DNA of 64,000 bases from Citrifermentans bremense (GCF_014218275.1 NZ_AP023213.1:4212954-4276953), one strand, 5' to 3'. Counted from the stretch's first letter, positions 37,797 to 46,740 are shown. The notes: generated by a model not told the origin, from the sequence alone. Made by a program: numbers and translations.

Positions 37797-38520
37797 AGGC
37801 TGTTTCCTCGCGCCGGGTGTTCCTCTCCTCGTGCAGCCGGTTGCTCACCTCTTCGAGCTGCGCCTCGATCCCCGCGTCGATGTTCCCCCGCGCCGTCTCC
37901 ACGATGCACCCTCCGCTGCCTATCGTGGGGTCCTCCTTGATGGAGAGCTCCCCCTTCGCTTCCATTAACCGCTGCAGTTCGCCAGTGCGGATCGCCACCG
38001 CGTAATCTTCCGGGTGCAGCCTCACTACCACCTCCCCGGTCTGCGAGGCGAGCTGCAGTGCAGACTGCACCATCCGGGCCAAGAGCCCCGGGTCCAGTGA
38101 GATTTCCTGCTGGATGACCTTTCTGGCGATCAGCATGGCAAGCTGCAACAGGTCCTCCTCCGACTCCTGGAGCAGCTGGGCCCTAAGCGACCCGGTGGCC
38201 AGAAGCGCCTGCGCCAGCGCCCCGCTCACCGTGGCGAGGTCCGCCTCAGCCTGCTCCTTCCCCGCCTTGAGCCCCTCGGCATGCGCCTGCCGGATGCGCC
38301 GCAGCGCCTCCTCCTCCAGCATCATCGGCAATTCCGGCTCGGGCTCGGGCTCGGGCTCCGGTTCCTCCTCGACCAGCGGCTCTTCGGCGTCCGGCATCCC
38401 GATGCGGATGCGCTGGAAGCCGCCCCCCTGTTCGACCGGTTTCACCGGGGCGCCGAACTGCCCCGGCACCCAGGGACGCACCTCGAAACCGTCATTCTTG
38501 ATGATGTTAGACAAGGACAT
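37789..38520 (-). CDS. fliH: Flagellar assembly protein FliH
   Basis: 243 residues from the ATG at 38520, where MSLSNIIKNDGFEVRPW gives the usual short N-terminus; a longer start at 38577 lies deep in fliG. An acidic Pro/Glu run (EPEPEPEPEPE, near residues 53-63) is followed by coiled coil with IRQAHAEGLKAGKEQAEADL and a C-terminal domain with VVRLHPEDYAVA. Regulates FliI. Overlaps fliG by 14 bases. Confidence 0.9.
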   Translation of the reverse strand: MSLSNIIKNDGFEVRPWVPGQFGAPVKPVEQGGGFQRIRIGMPDAEEPLVEEEPEPEPEPEPELPMMLEEEALRRIRQAHAEGLKAGKEQAEADLATVSGALAQALLATGSLRAQLLQESEEDLLQLAMLIARKVIQQEISLDPGLLARMVQSALQLASQTGEVVVRLHPEDYAVAIRTGELQRLMEAKGELSIKEDPTIGSGGCIVETARGNIDAGIEAQLEEVSNRLHEERNTRREETAYA

Positions 38521-39499
38521 CGTCCGCCCCACGGCCGCCGACCACGACCTTTCCTTCCTCTTCCATCTTCCTGACAACCTTGATGATCTCCGACTGGGCC
38601 TTTTCCACGTCGGACAGGCGCACCGGCCCCATGACCTCGAGGTCTTCCTTGATCATCTCGGCGGCGCGGCTGGAGATGTTGCGGAAGATCTTGTTCTTCA
38701 CGTCTTCGATGGAAGTCTTCATGGCGAGCGTCAGGGTGTCGTTGGAGACCTCCCTCATGATGGTCTGGATGGCGCGATCGTCCAGCTTGAAGATGTCCTC
38801 GAAGGTGAACAGGTGCTTCCTGATCACCTCGGCCAGCGGCGGGTTCATGGTGTCGAGCTTGTCCAGGATCTTCTTCTCGCGGCTGCGGTCCAGGTGCGAG
38901 AAGACGTCCACCACCTTCTCCACGCCGCCGACCTTGAACCTCTGCACGCCGCCCAGGGCGGTGAGCTCAAGCCTGATCACCTCGTCGATCTCGGCCAGGA
39001 TCTCAGGCGAGACCTGGTCGACCTCGGCGATCCTGATCACCACCTCCGCCTGCAGGTCCTGCGGCAAAAGGGAGATGATCTCGCTGGTCTGCTTGGGCTT
39101 CAGCTTGGCGAGCACCACGGCGATGGTCTGGGGATGTTCCTGCGAGAAGAAGTTGGCGATGGTACGGGGGTCCATGCTGGAAAGGACGTCCGCCATGTCC
39201 CCTATCCCCGAGGTGCGGATCTCCTGGAGCAGGTTCTCCGCCCGCGCGGGACCTAGCGCGCGCTCGAGGATCTTCTTGACGAACTCCTCCCCCTGGGAGA
39301 AGAAGCCGGTCTCGGGGTTGGTGATGTCGGTGAATTCCGCGACGACCGCGGCGATCTCCTCGCGCGGCACGTGCCCCAGTCGCGACATGCTCTGGCTGAT
39401 CTTCTTGATGTCGAAGTCGTCCAGGTGCTCGAAAACTGCGGCCGTGGCCTCGGGTCCCAGGTATAAAAGGAGTATGGCGGCCTTCTCGGCTCCGGTCAT
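38507..39499 (-). CDS. fliG: Flagellar motor switch protein FliG
   Basis: 330 residues. Torque ring protein. Typical segments are KAAILLLYLGPEATAAVFEHL at the start, EHPQTIAVVLAKLKP, the EHPQ-type middle motif, and the C-terminal charged helix region with RDLSNDTLTLAMK-like MREVSNDTLTLAMKTS. ATG 44 bases after fliF. Confidence 0.96.
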   Translation of the reverse strand: MTGAEKAAILLLYLGPEATAAVFEHLDDFDIKKISQSMSRLGHVPREEIAAVVAEFTDITNPETGFFSQGEEFVKKILERALGPARAENLLQEIRTSGIGDMADVLSSMDPRTIANFFSQEHPQTIAVVLAKLKPKQTSEIISLLPQDLQAEVVIRIAEVDQVSPEILAEIDEVIRLELTALGGVQRFKVGGVEKVVDVFSHLDRSREKKILDKLDTMNPPLAEVIRKHLFTFEDIFKLDDRAIQTIMREVSNDTLTLAMKTSIEDVKNKIFRNISSRAAEMIKEDLEVMGPVRLSDVEKAQSEIIKVVRKMEEEGKVVVGGRGADDVLV

Positions 39500-39543
39500 T
39501 CAGCACCTCGCTGCTGCATCGTGTTATTCACCTGATCGCTTTC

Positions 39544-41103
39544 CTATTTCTGCGCCAGCCAGTTCTGGAGGATCTGGGCCACCTGGTAGGGGTCCTGCTT
39601 CACCTTCTCAATCAGTTCATTCTGGGTCATCTTGAGCATCTCCTGCTCGCGCCTTTGCTCCTCGATGAGCTGCATCGCCTCCATGTCAGGCTCAAGCGGC
39701 ACGAAGCTGGTCGGCTTCTCCACCTTGAGCCCCTTCATCAGCGGCCTGACCACGAAGAACAGCAGCGCCAGGAACGCGAGCCCGATGAGCCCGTTCTTCA
39801 GCAGCGCCTGCGCGAAGGGAGCTTCCCACCAGGGCGCCGGCTCATCCTCGGCCATCCCGCTGTCCTGGAAGGGGATGTTGGCGACGGTCACCTGGTCGCC
39901 GCGCTCGGCGTTGAAGCCGACGGCGCTTTTCACCAGCGCCTCGATCTTCTGCAGCTCGTCCGGGCTCCTGGGCTGGTACTTCGGCTGCGCGCCCGGCTTG
40001 GCGCCGGGGGGAAGCTCGTACTTGCCATCCACCAGCACCGCCACCGACACCTTGCTGAGGCTCCCCACCGGCTCGATGGTGCGGGCGGTGGAGCGGCTCA
40101 CCTCGTAGTTCAGCGTCTCGTCGGTCTTGGAGCCGCCGCCGGTGGTCGCGCCGGCCGGGCCGCCCCTGAGGTTGGACTGGACGCCGGGTGCCCCTGAGGC
40201 AAGCGTGGTCAGCCCCCCCTTTTCCTCGCTCCGCTGCTCGCTGCGCACAGCGGCCGTTTCCGGGTCGTAGCGCTCCTCGTATTTCTCCACCTGCTTGAAG
40301 TCGAAGTTGGCCGAGACGCGCGCCACGGACTTGCCGGTGCCGACCACCTTGTCCAGAAGGGTCTGCAGCTTGTCCTCTTCCGTCCTCTCGAACTGGCGCT
40401 GGGTCTCCTGCCTCACCGTGGCAAGTTTGTCTGTTGCGTCCCCCGCGGAGCGCTTGCTCAGCATCTTGCCGCGGCTGTCCATCACCGAGACGTTCTCGGG
40501 GTCCATCCCCTCGATGGAGGCGGCCACCAGGTGCACCACCCCCTGCATCTCGGACTCGCTCAGGGTGCGGTTGGAACGCATCTTCAGCACCACCGAAGCG
40601 GTGGGAGGTTTCTCAGATTCCTTGAAGAGCGACTTCTCCGGGATCGCCAGGTGCACCCGGGCCGACTCCACCCCGGTCAGCTGTCCGATGGTCCGGGAGA
40701 GCTCCCCCTGCAGGGCGCGCTGGTAGTTGAGCTTCTGCACGAACTCGGTCATGCCGAAGTTCTTCCGGTCGAAGATCTCGAAACCGACCCCACCTCCCTG
40801 AGGCAGCCCGTCGCTCGCCATGGTGAGTCTCAGCTCGTGCACCTTTTCCGCCGGGACCAGGAGGGCCTTGCCATCCTCGGAGATCTGGTACGGGACTTTC
40901 AGCTCCTTGAGCTTCTTCACCATCTCCCCGGAATCCTCCGCCGACAGGTTGGCGAACAGGGGACGGTAGTCCGTCTTGTTGGCCACGGCGATCAGCACGG
41001 CGAAGGCGATCAGGGAGATGAGAGCCGCCCCGCCGATCATGAGCCGCTTGGATACGCTCAGAGCGAGAAAAGGTTCCAGTAATTTTTTAAGGCCTTCCGG
41101 CAT
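39544..41103 (-). CDS. fliF: Flagellar MS-ring protein FliF
   Basis: 519 residues. Two membrane helices (about 25-43 and 438-456) flank the large periplasmic ring domain, with YRPLFANLSAEDSGEMVKKL, LQGELSRTIGQL and ARVHLAIPEKSLF. The C-terminal cytoplasmic tail carries the FliG-binding region. ATG at 41103. Confidence 0.96.
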   Translation of the reverse strand: MPEGLKKLLEPFLALSVSKRLMIGGAALISLIAFAVLIAVANKTDYRPLFANLSAEDSGEMVKKLKELKVPYQISEDGKALLVPAEKVHELRLTMASDGLPQGGGVGFEIFDRKNFGMTEFVQKLNYQRALQGELSRTIGQLTGVESARVHLAIPEKSLFKESEKPPTASVVLKMRSNRTLSESEMQGVVHLVAASIEGMDPENVSVMDSRGKMLSKRSAGDATDKLATVRQETQRQFERTEEDKLQTLLDKVVGTGKSVARVSANFDFKQVEKYEERYDPETAAVRSEQRSEEKGGLTTLASGAPGVQSNLRGGPAGATTGGGSKTDETLNYEVSRSTARTIEPVGSLSKVSVAVLVDGKYELPPGAKPGAQPKYQPRSPDELQKIEALVKSAVGFNAERGDQVTVANIPFQDSGMAEDEPAPWWEAPFAQALLKNGLIGLAFLALLFFVVRPLMKGLKVEKPTSFVPLEPDMEAMQLIEEQRREQEMLKMTQNELIEKVKQDPYQVAQILQNWLAQK

Positions 41104-41174
41104 GGCATCCCCGTGTCACGGTTGTACTTTTCTTCACGGCGCCAAGGACAGCGCCGCAGGCAGCCCGGGAGGGG

Positions 41175-41477
41175 CTAGACCGGCATCCTCATGATTTCCT
41201 GGTACGCTTCCACCGCCTTGTTGCGGACCTGGGTCAGCATCTGGAAGGAGAGGCTCGCCTTTTCCACGGCGATCATCACCTCGTGGAGCCCTTTACCCTG
41301 GCCGGTGGCGAGGCTCTGAATGGACTGATCCGCCTGGACCTGCAGGTCGCTCACCTTGCTCACCATCTCGTCCACCAGCTTGCCGAACCCCTGGCCCGGC
41401 GCCGCAGTGGCCCCGGCGGCCGGACGGAGAGCGGTTTCCGATACCCCTGCTACGCCTGATATAGCTGCAATCTGCAT
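41175..41477 (-). CDS. fliE: Flagellar hook-basal body complex protein FliE
   Basis: 100 residues. Links MS ring and rod. The C-terminal half, LHEVMIAVEKASLSFQMLTQVRNK-type sequence ending in AYQEIMRMPV, is diagnostic. Lies between flgC and fliF. Confidence 0.95.
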   Translation of the reverse strand: MQIAAISGVAGVSETALRPAAGATAAPGQGFGKLVDEMVSKVSDLQVQADQSIQSLATGQGKGLHEVMIAVEKASLSFQMLTQVRNKAVEAYQEIMRMPV

Positions 41478-41495
41478 TACTCTGCCTCCTTTTGG

Positions 41496-41936
41496 TTAGC
41501 GACCGATCTCCAGCGTCTTCAAGGCCATGCTCTTCGCCGCCTGGGTGGCGGTGACGTTGGCCTCGTAGCTGCGGCTCGCCGATATCATGTCCGCCATCTC
41601 CTCAACCACGTTGACGTTGGGGTAGGCTACGTATCCTGCCGCGTTCGCGTCGGGGTTGTTCGGCTCGTACTGCATGCGGGGGGGCTTCTGGTCCTCGACG
41701 ATCTCGGAGACCTCGACCGTCCTCGCCTTCATCGCATTGCCGAGCGTGCTCTGGAAGGAGCCCTTTCCCTGGTTGGGCGCGGTCGCGGTGAAGACCGCGT
41801 CCTTGCGGCGGTAGGGGCCCCCTTCCGCCGTCCGCGTCGAGTTGACGTTGGCGAGGTTGCTGGAAATGAGGTTCATCCTGGTCCGTTCCGCCGCAAGCGC
41901 CGACGCGCTTATGTCCATTGCCGAAAAAAAGTCCAT
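41496..41936 (-). CDS. flgC: Flagellar proximal rod protein FlgC
   Basis: 146 residues. DISASALAAERTRMNLISSN and LANVNSTRT at the N-terminus and YVAYPNVNVVEEMADMISAS near the C-terminus mark FlgC. Start shares a base with the flgB stop region. Confidence 0.95.
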   Translation of the reverse strand: MDFFSAMDISASALAAERTRMNLISSNLANVNSTRTAEGGPYRRKDAVFTATAPNQGKGSFQSTLGNAMKARTVEVSEIVEDQKPPRMQYEPNNPDANAAGYVAYPNVNVVEEMADMISASRSYEANVTATQAAKSMALKTLEIGR

Positions 41937-42355
41937 TAGAGAGTACCCCTTATCGCCTGTTTCAACCCTTCGAATTTCTTGCTGAGCAGCTGCACCGTGG
42001 CGTTGTACATGATCTGGTTCTCCGACAGCCTGCCCATCTCGGTCTCGAGCTCGACCGCGTTGCCGTCGGGGCCCCGGTTCTTCCCGGGCACCTCCACCAG
42101 GTCACCCTGCACCTGGTCCACCCTGGATGCCTGCCCCTTGAGCGGGATGTGCCTGGGGTGCGCCTGGGTCACCGCCACCCTCCCCTTGCCCAGGGCGCTC
42201 TGGAGCTGGGCGTCGAACTTAAGGTCGGTGGGGGTGTAGTTCGGCGTCTCGGCGTTGGCTATGTTCGAGGTCACCAGTGAGTTGCGCTTGGCCCTTAAGT
42301 CCAGCGTCTTGCCCAAAAGTTCCACGGTATTTCCAAAAAGTCCCTCTATCGGCAT
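41936..42355 (-). CDS. flgB: Flagellar proximal rod protein FlgB
   Basis: 139 residues from the ATG at 42355, which follows a GGGAGG site; an upstream start at 42376 would lie at the predicted transcript start. NSLVTSNIANAETPNYTPTDL is the rod-protein motif. First gene of the large flagellar unit. Confidence 0.94.
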   Translation of the reverse strand: MPIEGLFGNTVELLGKTLDLRAKRNSLVTSNIANAETPNYTPTDLKFDAQLQSALGKGRVAVTQAHPRHIPLKGQASRVDQVQGDLVEVPGKNRGPDGNAVELETEMGRLSENQIMYNATVQLLSKKFEGLKQAIRGTL

Positions 42356-42386
42356 AAAGCGCCTCCCTTTTCGCACTTCCTGCTAC

Positions 42387-42402
42387 AGCAAAACCCGTAC
42401 CA
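42387..42402 (-). promoter_or_regulatory. Sigma-54 promoter of the flgB-flgE unit
   Basis: On the minus strand TGGTACGGGTTTTGCT matches TGGCACG-N4-TTGCW with one change. The GG and GC doublets are ten bases apart. It sits about 32 bases before the flgB start, between the TPR gene stop and flgB. Confidence 0.75.
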
Positions 42403-42470
42403 TGCCCGGTTTTATCCTGTCTCCAGGGAGTTACGCCCTTTTTCCGCCCCGTCTGTCAGAATTATGACAG

Positions 42471-44564
42471 CTAGCGCAGTTCCTTTGAAAGATTGAGCCG
42501 CCACTTTAGGTCCTGCAAAGAGATGGTGGCGAGCTTGACCCAGCTCCCCGAGCCCCCTTGCCGCACCGCCTGTTCCCAACTCTCGGCCGCCCTGGCCGGC
42601 ATCCCGAGCTGCAGGTACAACTCGCCGATCTTGTACAGGCACTGCTGGTTCAGCTCCCCGTCCGTGATCTTCTCCGCCTGCTGATAGGCGGCCAGAGCCC
42701 CGCGGGGGTCCTTGAGCGCCTCCCGCTCGGTCGCCTGGGCGAGATAGGCGTCGCTGAGAAGCGGCGACGTTCCCGCCGCCTGGATGAACCGGCCAAGCGC
42801 CCCCTCGGCTCCCTTGTGGTCACCTGCATGGGCTAGCGCCTTCCCGAAATAGTAGGAGCTCTCCGCGAACTCAGGCAGCGGCTTTTTCCCCTTCAGGAAG
42901 CCGAGCAGGGAGAGGGCCTCGTCGAGATCCCCCCGCTCGAAGGAGAGCTTTGCCAGCTGCTCGCGCAGCCTGTAGCCGCGCGCTTCGTTGGGGAAGCGCA
43001 TCAGGAACCTGCGCGCGGTGGACTCGGCCAGGGAGACGTCTCCCAGGGCGAAGGCGTCCTCCACCATGCGGGCCAGCAGGAAGGGGCCGTTGTCCCCCAC
43101 CCAGCTGCGCTCCGCCAGATAGGAGAAGAACCGGATCTCCTCGGCGCGCTTCCCGGTGGCCTCGAAGGCGGCGGAGAGGCGTTCGATGAAGCCGCGCTCG
43201 GCAAGGCAAAGGGCCAGGGCGTCGCGGTGGTCCTGGCAAAGCTGCACCAAACCCGCGTCGTCCTTGGCCTGGGCCAGTTCGTGGTACACCGGCAAAAGGA
43301 GCTGCTGGTGCATCTTCTTGACGATGGTGGAGAAGATACCCCTGGGGTAGCGCCTGTCGTAGGTCGCCACCGAGTCCAGCGCCTCCGCGGCGGGGCCGTA
43401 GAGTGCCGGGAGCAGCGCTATCTTGAACAGTGCTTCGTCCCTGAGCGCCTGGCCTCCCGGGGCGGCGTAGATCGCCTGGTAGCGCTGCTGCAGCAAGGGA
43501 TAGCGCCCCCGCTGGATCTTGAACAGTTCGCGGTCGGCCAGCTTCATCAGGGCCCTACCCGCGGCCTCGGTTCCCTCTGCGTGCTGCGCCACGGTGCGGT
43601 ACATGGCAAGCGCCTGCTCGGTATCGCCATGGCGCTCGCAGATCTCGGCCAACCGGTTCATGAGCGGCGCCATGTAGGGAGTCCCGGCCTGTTCGCCGAT
43701 GAGCCGCACCAAAAGCGCCTTCCCCTGGACCTGGTCGCCGGTCTTTGCCAGCACCTCGGCGTAGAGCTGCATCATCTCCGGTGCCTGTTCCAGGTGCCCC
43801 GGTGCGAGCGCGATCCCCTCCCTGAAGGCGGCGAGCGCTTCCCGGTTGCGCTCCTGAAGGGCGTAAGCCTCGCCCAGGCGGAAACCCGCCAGGGCCCTCA
43901 CGGCCTGCGGCTTTTGCCCGAACTGGGTGAATACTTGCACCGCCTCCGCTCCCTTGCCGACGTAGAGCATCTCCTCTCCCGCCAGGAAAAGGGCGACCTC
44001 GTCGGCCGTGAGCAGTTTCTTCAAGAGCTTGGGGTCGGTGGGAACGAAGGGGAGCGCCGCGCGGGGAGAAGTACCGACCGCGTTCACCAGCTCGGCCGCG
44101 CCGCTCAGAATCGCTTCGCGTCCCGGGAGGATGTCCGGCTGCACCGCCTCGCCCCCCTTGTTCGTGCTTATCACCAGGGAGAGCAAGGTGGCGTCGCCTC
44201 CCCCCACAACCTGGGCTACCGCCCCTCCACCCTTCACCGGGATGACGACACTCACACCGCCGTCGCGCAAAGAGGTGAAGACGCCGGCCACCCGGGGGTC
44301 GCTGTAGGAGCGGAACCTGCGGAACAGGGGCGCATCCGTTTCGCGCACCACCAGCCGGACCCGGTCCCGGGTGCTGCTCAGGGCGTAGTCCGGGGGAGCC
44401 GCGAAGAAGAGGTCGATCTTGGTGTATCCCTTGTGGGGCGCGATCTTCATGCGCTGCAGGCGGTTTTGCTGCTGCGCCTGGGCCGCGGCGGACAACGCGA
44501 GCAGAACCAGCAGAAGCAGCAGGGCGCAAAGGGATCGATGATGGGAACGTGGATGGCAGGTCAT
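42471..44564 (-). CDS. Exported TPR-repeat protein ahead of the flagellar operon
   Basis: 697 residues. Signal peptide (CALLLLLVLLALSAAAQA). Residues 40-140 look beta-rich, starting MKIAPHKGYTKIDLFF, and resemble an AMIN-like envelope-binding module. From about 190 on there are many helical repeats of TPR type, for example ALAGFRLGEAYALQERNREA and AYLAQATEREALKDPRGALA. Probably a periplasmic scaffold. It lies between the chemotaxis genes and flgB, so a role in flagellar or envelope assembly is inferred. No good ribosome-binding site precedes the ATG at 44564. Confidence 0.72.
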   Translation of the reverse strand: MTCHPRSHHRSLCALLLLLVLLALSAAAQAQQQNRLQRMKIAPHKGYTKIDLFFAAPPDYALSSTRDRVRLVVRETDAPLFRRFRSYSDPRVAGVFTSLRDGGVSVVIPVKGGGAVAQVVGGGDATLLSLVISTNKGGEAVQPDILPGREAILSGAAELVNAVGTSPRAALPFVPTDPKLLKKLLTADEVALFLAGEEMLYVGKGAEAVQVFTQFGQKPQAVRALAGFRLGEAYALQERNREALAAFREGIALAPGHLEQAPEMMQLYAEVLAKTGDQVQGKALLVRLIGEQAGTPYMAPLMNRLAEICERHGDTEQALAMYRTVAQHAEGTEAAGRALMKLADRELFKIQRGRYPLLQQRYQAIYAAPGGQALRDEALFKIALLPALYGPAAEALDSVATYDRRYPRGIFSTIVKKMHQQLLLPVYHELAQAKDDAGLVQLCQDHRDALALCLAERGFIERLSAAFEATGKRAEEIRFFSYLAERSWVGDNGPFLLARMVEDAFALGDVSLAESTARRFLMRFPNEARGYRLREQLAKLSFERGDLDEALSLLGFLKGKKPLPEFAESSYYFGKALAHAGDHKGAEGALGRFIQAAGTSPLLSDAYLAQATEREALKDPRGALAAYQQAEKITDGELNQQCLYKIGELYLQLGMPARAAESWEQAVRQGGSGSWVKLATISLQDLKWRLNLSKELR

Positions 44565-44681
44565 GAGAGCGGGTGAGGCAAAAGGCGTGCCGTGCCGCGA
44601 GTGGCGTGCAAACAGCGGATTTTACAGTGATATTTCGGCAGGAAGCGGGTGGCGGCGGCTGAAGCGGTTGCAGCATGGCGA

Positions 44682-44729
44682 GCCGAAGTCAAAAAAACAC
44701 ACCCCGGAGAGCGGTTTTTTTGACTCGGC
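44682..44729. terminator. Large A/T-flanked inverted repeat
   Basis: GTCAAAAAAA (44688-44697) pairs perfectly with TTTTTTTGAC (44715-44724), extended by GCCG (44682-44685) against CGGC (44726-44729) across a bulge. The inner part can form a short CCG/CGG stem before the T-run in both directions. It lies ten bases after the CheX-like gene and is probably a bidirectional terminator separating it from the TPR gene. Confidence 0.55.
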
Positions 44730-44739
44730 GGGGGAGATG

Positions 44740-45738
44740 TCAAACAGAGAGTAATCCCGAGACCTTAGCGTTCAGGTCCGACGCATCCAGCGGATAGCTG
44801 ATGATACCCCGGGCCCCCGCCTTGAGCGCCTTGAGCACCGAGACGCGGGTCCACTCGGGGGCGCAGAGCACGACCGCCCCCCCGGTTTTCTCCACCATCG
44901 GCACCACGCGCTTGCAGATGGAGAGGTCGCGGTCGGCAGTCTGCCGCAGCGATATCAGCGCCAGCTTTATGTTCCCCCCTGAGAATAGCTGCGGGAGGTC
45001 CGCCGACAGGGGGGCGTCGAGGAGCGCCAGTTTCGTCTCCAGGCCGTCGATGAGCTCCTGCCGTCTGTTGTCGTCGCCAAGGACCAGGATCGACGGTATC
45101 TCCGCCGGCGCCTCCTCTGGGGTCTCCTCGGCCTGTTCCGGCGCCTCGGCTGCAGCCTCCTCCGGCTGCGGGTCGAAGAGGCAGGCAAGCGGGTGGGGGA
45201 TCAGGATGTCCAGATGGTCCATCTCCTGACCCTCGATCTCCAGGGGGGCGCGGTACATCATGTAGTTGCCGTCCGGGAACGGGAGCTCGTCGTCCAGGGG
45301 GTCGACTTCGGGGACGTACTTGATGGGGGGGAGGAGCTTCAGATGCACCTTCTCCGGGAGGTTGGGCTGGAACACGGAGTTGAAGGAGCCGATGATCTGG
45401 TTGGCGATCTCCCCGAAGGCGTCTGCGTCGTCTGGCTCCTGGATGCTCAGCCTGCGCTTCTCCTGGATCCGGGGCCCCGGTATGCCAAGCAGGATGGAGC
45501 TCATCACGATGGTGTCGGCCAGCGAGAACAGCAGGTAAAACCGCCCCGGATAGGCCTCCCGCGATTCGACTCCGACGACGTAGATCGCCCTGTCGTCCCC
45601 ACCCAGGTAGCTCTTCCTGTCGGCATTCAGGACGTCGGAGGCGGCGACGGTCAGGGGCTGGCCCAGCAGCATGCTGCTCTCCTCCCCCGCCTGCTTCATC
45701 GCCGCGTCCAGCATCGATTGTAATTTGTCGTACGCCAT
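44740..45738 (-). CDS. CheX/CheC-like protein fused to a degenerate receiver domain
   Basis: 332 residues. The N-terminal 190 residues contain a CheC/CheX-type phosphatase motif, DAFGEIANQIIGSF, with Glu110 and Asn113. An acidic Pro/Glu/Ala linker (about 195-215) leads to a receiver-like domain: it keeps the first acidic residues (LVLGDDNRR) and the later VLKALKAGARGIISYPL helix-strand pattern, but the phospho-acceptor position reads ALISLRQ and the conserved Lys is Tyr. So the receiver probably binds partners without being phosphorylated. Third gene after cheY and cheX. Confidence 0.72.
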   Translation of the reverse strand: MAYDKLQSMLDAAMKQAGEESSMLLGQPLTVAASDVLNADRKSYLGGDDRAIYVVGVESREAYPGRFYLLFSLADTIVMSSILLGIPGPRIQEKRRLSIQEPDDADAFGEIANQIIGSFNSVFQPNLPEKVHLKLLPPIKYVPEVDPLDDELPFPDGNYMMYRAPLEIEGQEMDHLDILIPHPLACLFDPQPEEAAAEAPEQAEETPEEAPAEIPSILVLGDDNRRQELIDGLETKLALLDAPLSADLPQLFSGGNIKLALISLRQTADRDLSICKRVVPMVEKTGGAVVLCAPEWTRVSVLKALKAGARGIISYPLDASDLNAKVSGLLSV

Positions 45739-45753
45739 TGTCTGTACCGCCTT

Positions 45754-46263
45754 CTATACTTCCTTGCGCAGCTTAAGCCCGACCAGGAACCGGTCTCCCT
45801 CGTTGGTGAAGGGGATGATGACGCAGTCGCTGTCGGCCATGGAGTTGACCGTGTAATCCTCGCCGGAGATGACGGTCGGGATGGAGAGGTTGATGTCCAG
45901 CCCCCCTTTGGAGAGGATCTGCTTCACGTACCCTCCCAGCATGTTGGCGATCTCGCCCAGGGCGTCGTTGACGTCCTCCCCCACCTCCTCGACGTCCATC
46001 CCGAGCATGTTGGAGGTGATGCGCAGGGCGAAGCTCTGCGGGCAGTGGATAGAGAGGATGCCGGTGTAGGTGCCGGCGAGGCCGACCATCCCGGTGACCG
46101 AGCAGTGGAACGCGGTGACCGGCTCCTTGAGGGGGTAGCTGTCCTCGAGAGCCATCATCACCATGGTGTCGAAGACCTCCTTGGTGGCGTTGATCACGTA
46201 GCTGGCCAGGTCCGCCTCCTCAAGATGCGTAGCGTGCGCGATTTCCTGGTTCAGCGACATCAT
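45754..46263 (-). CDS. cheX: CheX-type chemotaxis phosphatase
   Basis: 169 residues. CheX family: VTGMVGLAGTYTGILSIHCP, LGMDVEEVGEDVNDALGEIANMLGGYVK with the catalytic Glu and Asn pair, and NLSIPTVISGEDYTV. It should dephosphorylate CheY-P. ATG at 46263 overlaps the cheY stop (ATGA), so the two are made together. Confidence 0.88.
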   Translation of the reverse strand: MMSLNQEIAHATHLEEADLASYVINATKEVFDTMVMMALEDSYPLKEPVTAFHCSVTGMVGLAGTYTGILSIHCPQSFALRITSNMLGMDVEEVGEDVNDALGEIANMLGGYVKQILSKGGLDINLSIPTVISGEDYTVNSMADSDCVIIPFTNEGDRFLVGLKLRKEV

Positions 46264-46622
46264 AGCAACCCTCCCAGCTTCTCGTTCAACTGATCGGGGG
46301 TGAAGGGCTTCTTGATCGAGTCGCTCGCGCCGTTGCTGATGGCTTCCTTGAGTATGTCCTCGCCACCCTCGGTGGTGATCATGACGATTGGGGTCTTGAC
46401 CCCTTTGGCCCTGACGCTCTTGATGAACTCCAGGCCGTCCATGTTCGGCATGTTGATGTCGGAGAGGATGAGGTCGATCGTCTTTCCTTCCATGGCGGCA
46501 AGCCCTTCGATGCCGTCGCCCGCCTCGTAGATGTCGTCCACGGCGAGTCCCGCCTGGCGCAGGCTGCGGGAGATGATCTTTCTCATGGTCGAGGAATCGT
46601 CGACTATTAATACGTTGCCCAT
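46260..46622 (-). CDS. cheY: CheY-like response regulator
   Basis: 120 residues, a stand-alone receiver. Acidic pair in VLIVDDSSTMRK, phospho-acceptor Asp in LILSDINMPNMDGLE, Thr in IVMITTEGG and Lys in SIKKPFTPDQL. ATG at 46622 has AAGGAGG upstream; a longer reading from 46667 has no such site. Chemotaxis or motility output is inferred from the cheX gene it overlaps. Confidence 0.92.
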   Translation of the reverse strand: MGNVLIVDDSSTMRKIISRSLRQAGLAVDDIYEAGDGIEGLAAMEGKTIDLILSDINMPNMDGLEFIKSVRAKGVKTPIVMITTEGGEDILKEAISNGASDSIKKPFTPDQLNEKLGGLL

Positions 46623-46713
46623 GTTTGTGCTCCTCCTTGGCTGATTGATAAGTGGTATCGCTCGCAACAGCGTCTTTTTGCAGTTGTTTTGGCTCGATGC
46701 TAGGCTAATCGGT

Positions 46714-46740
46714 TTTTCGGCCCCGAACTTTAACGCTTAA
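46714..46740 (-). promoter_or_regulatory. Possible sigma-28 promoter before cheY
   Basis: On the minus strand TTAA, 15 bases, GCCGAAAA resembles the FliA consensus TAAA-N15-GCCGATAA. It overlaps the end of the kinase gene, about 100 bases before cheY. Confidence 0.35.
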
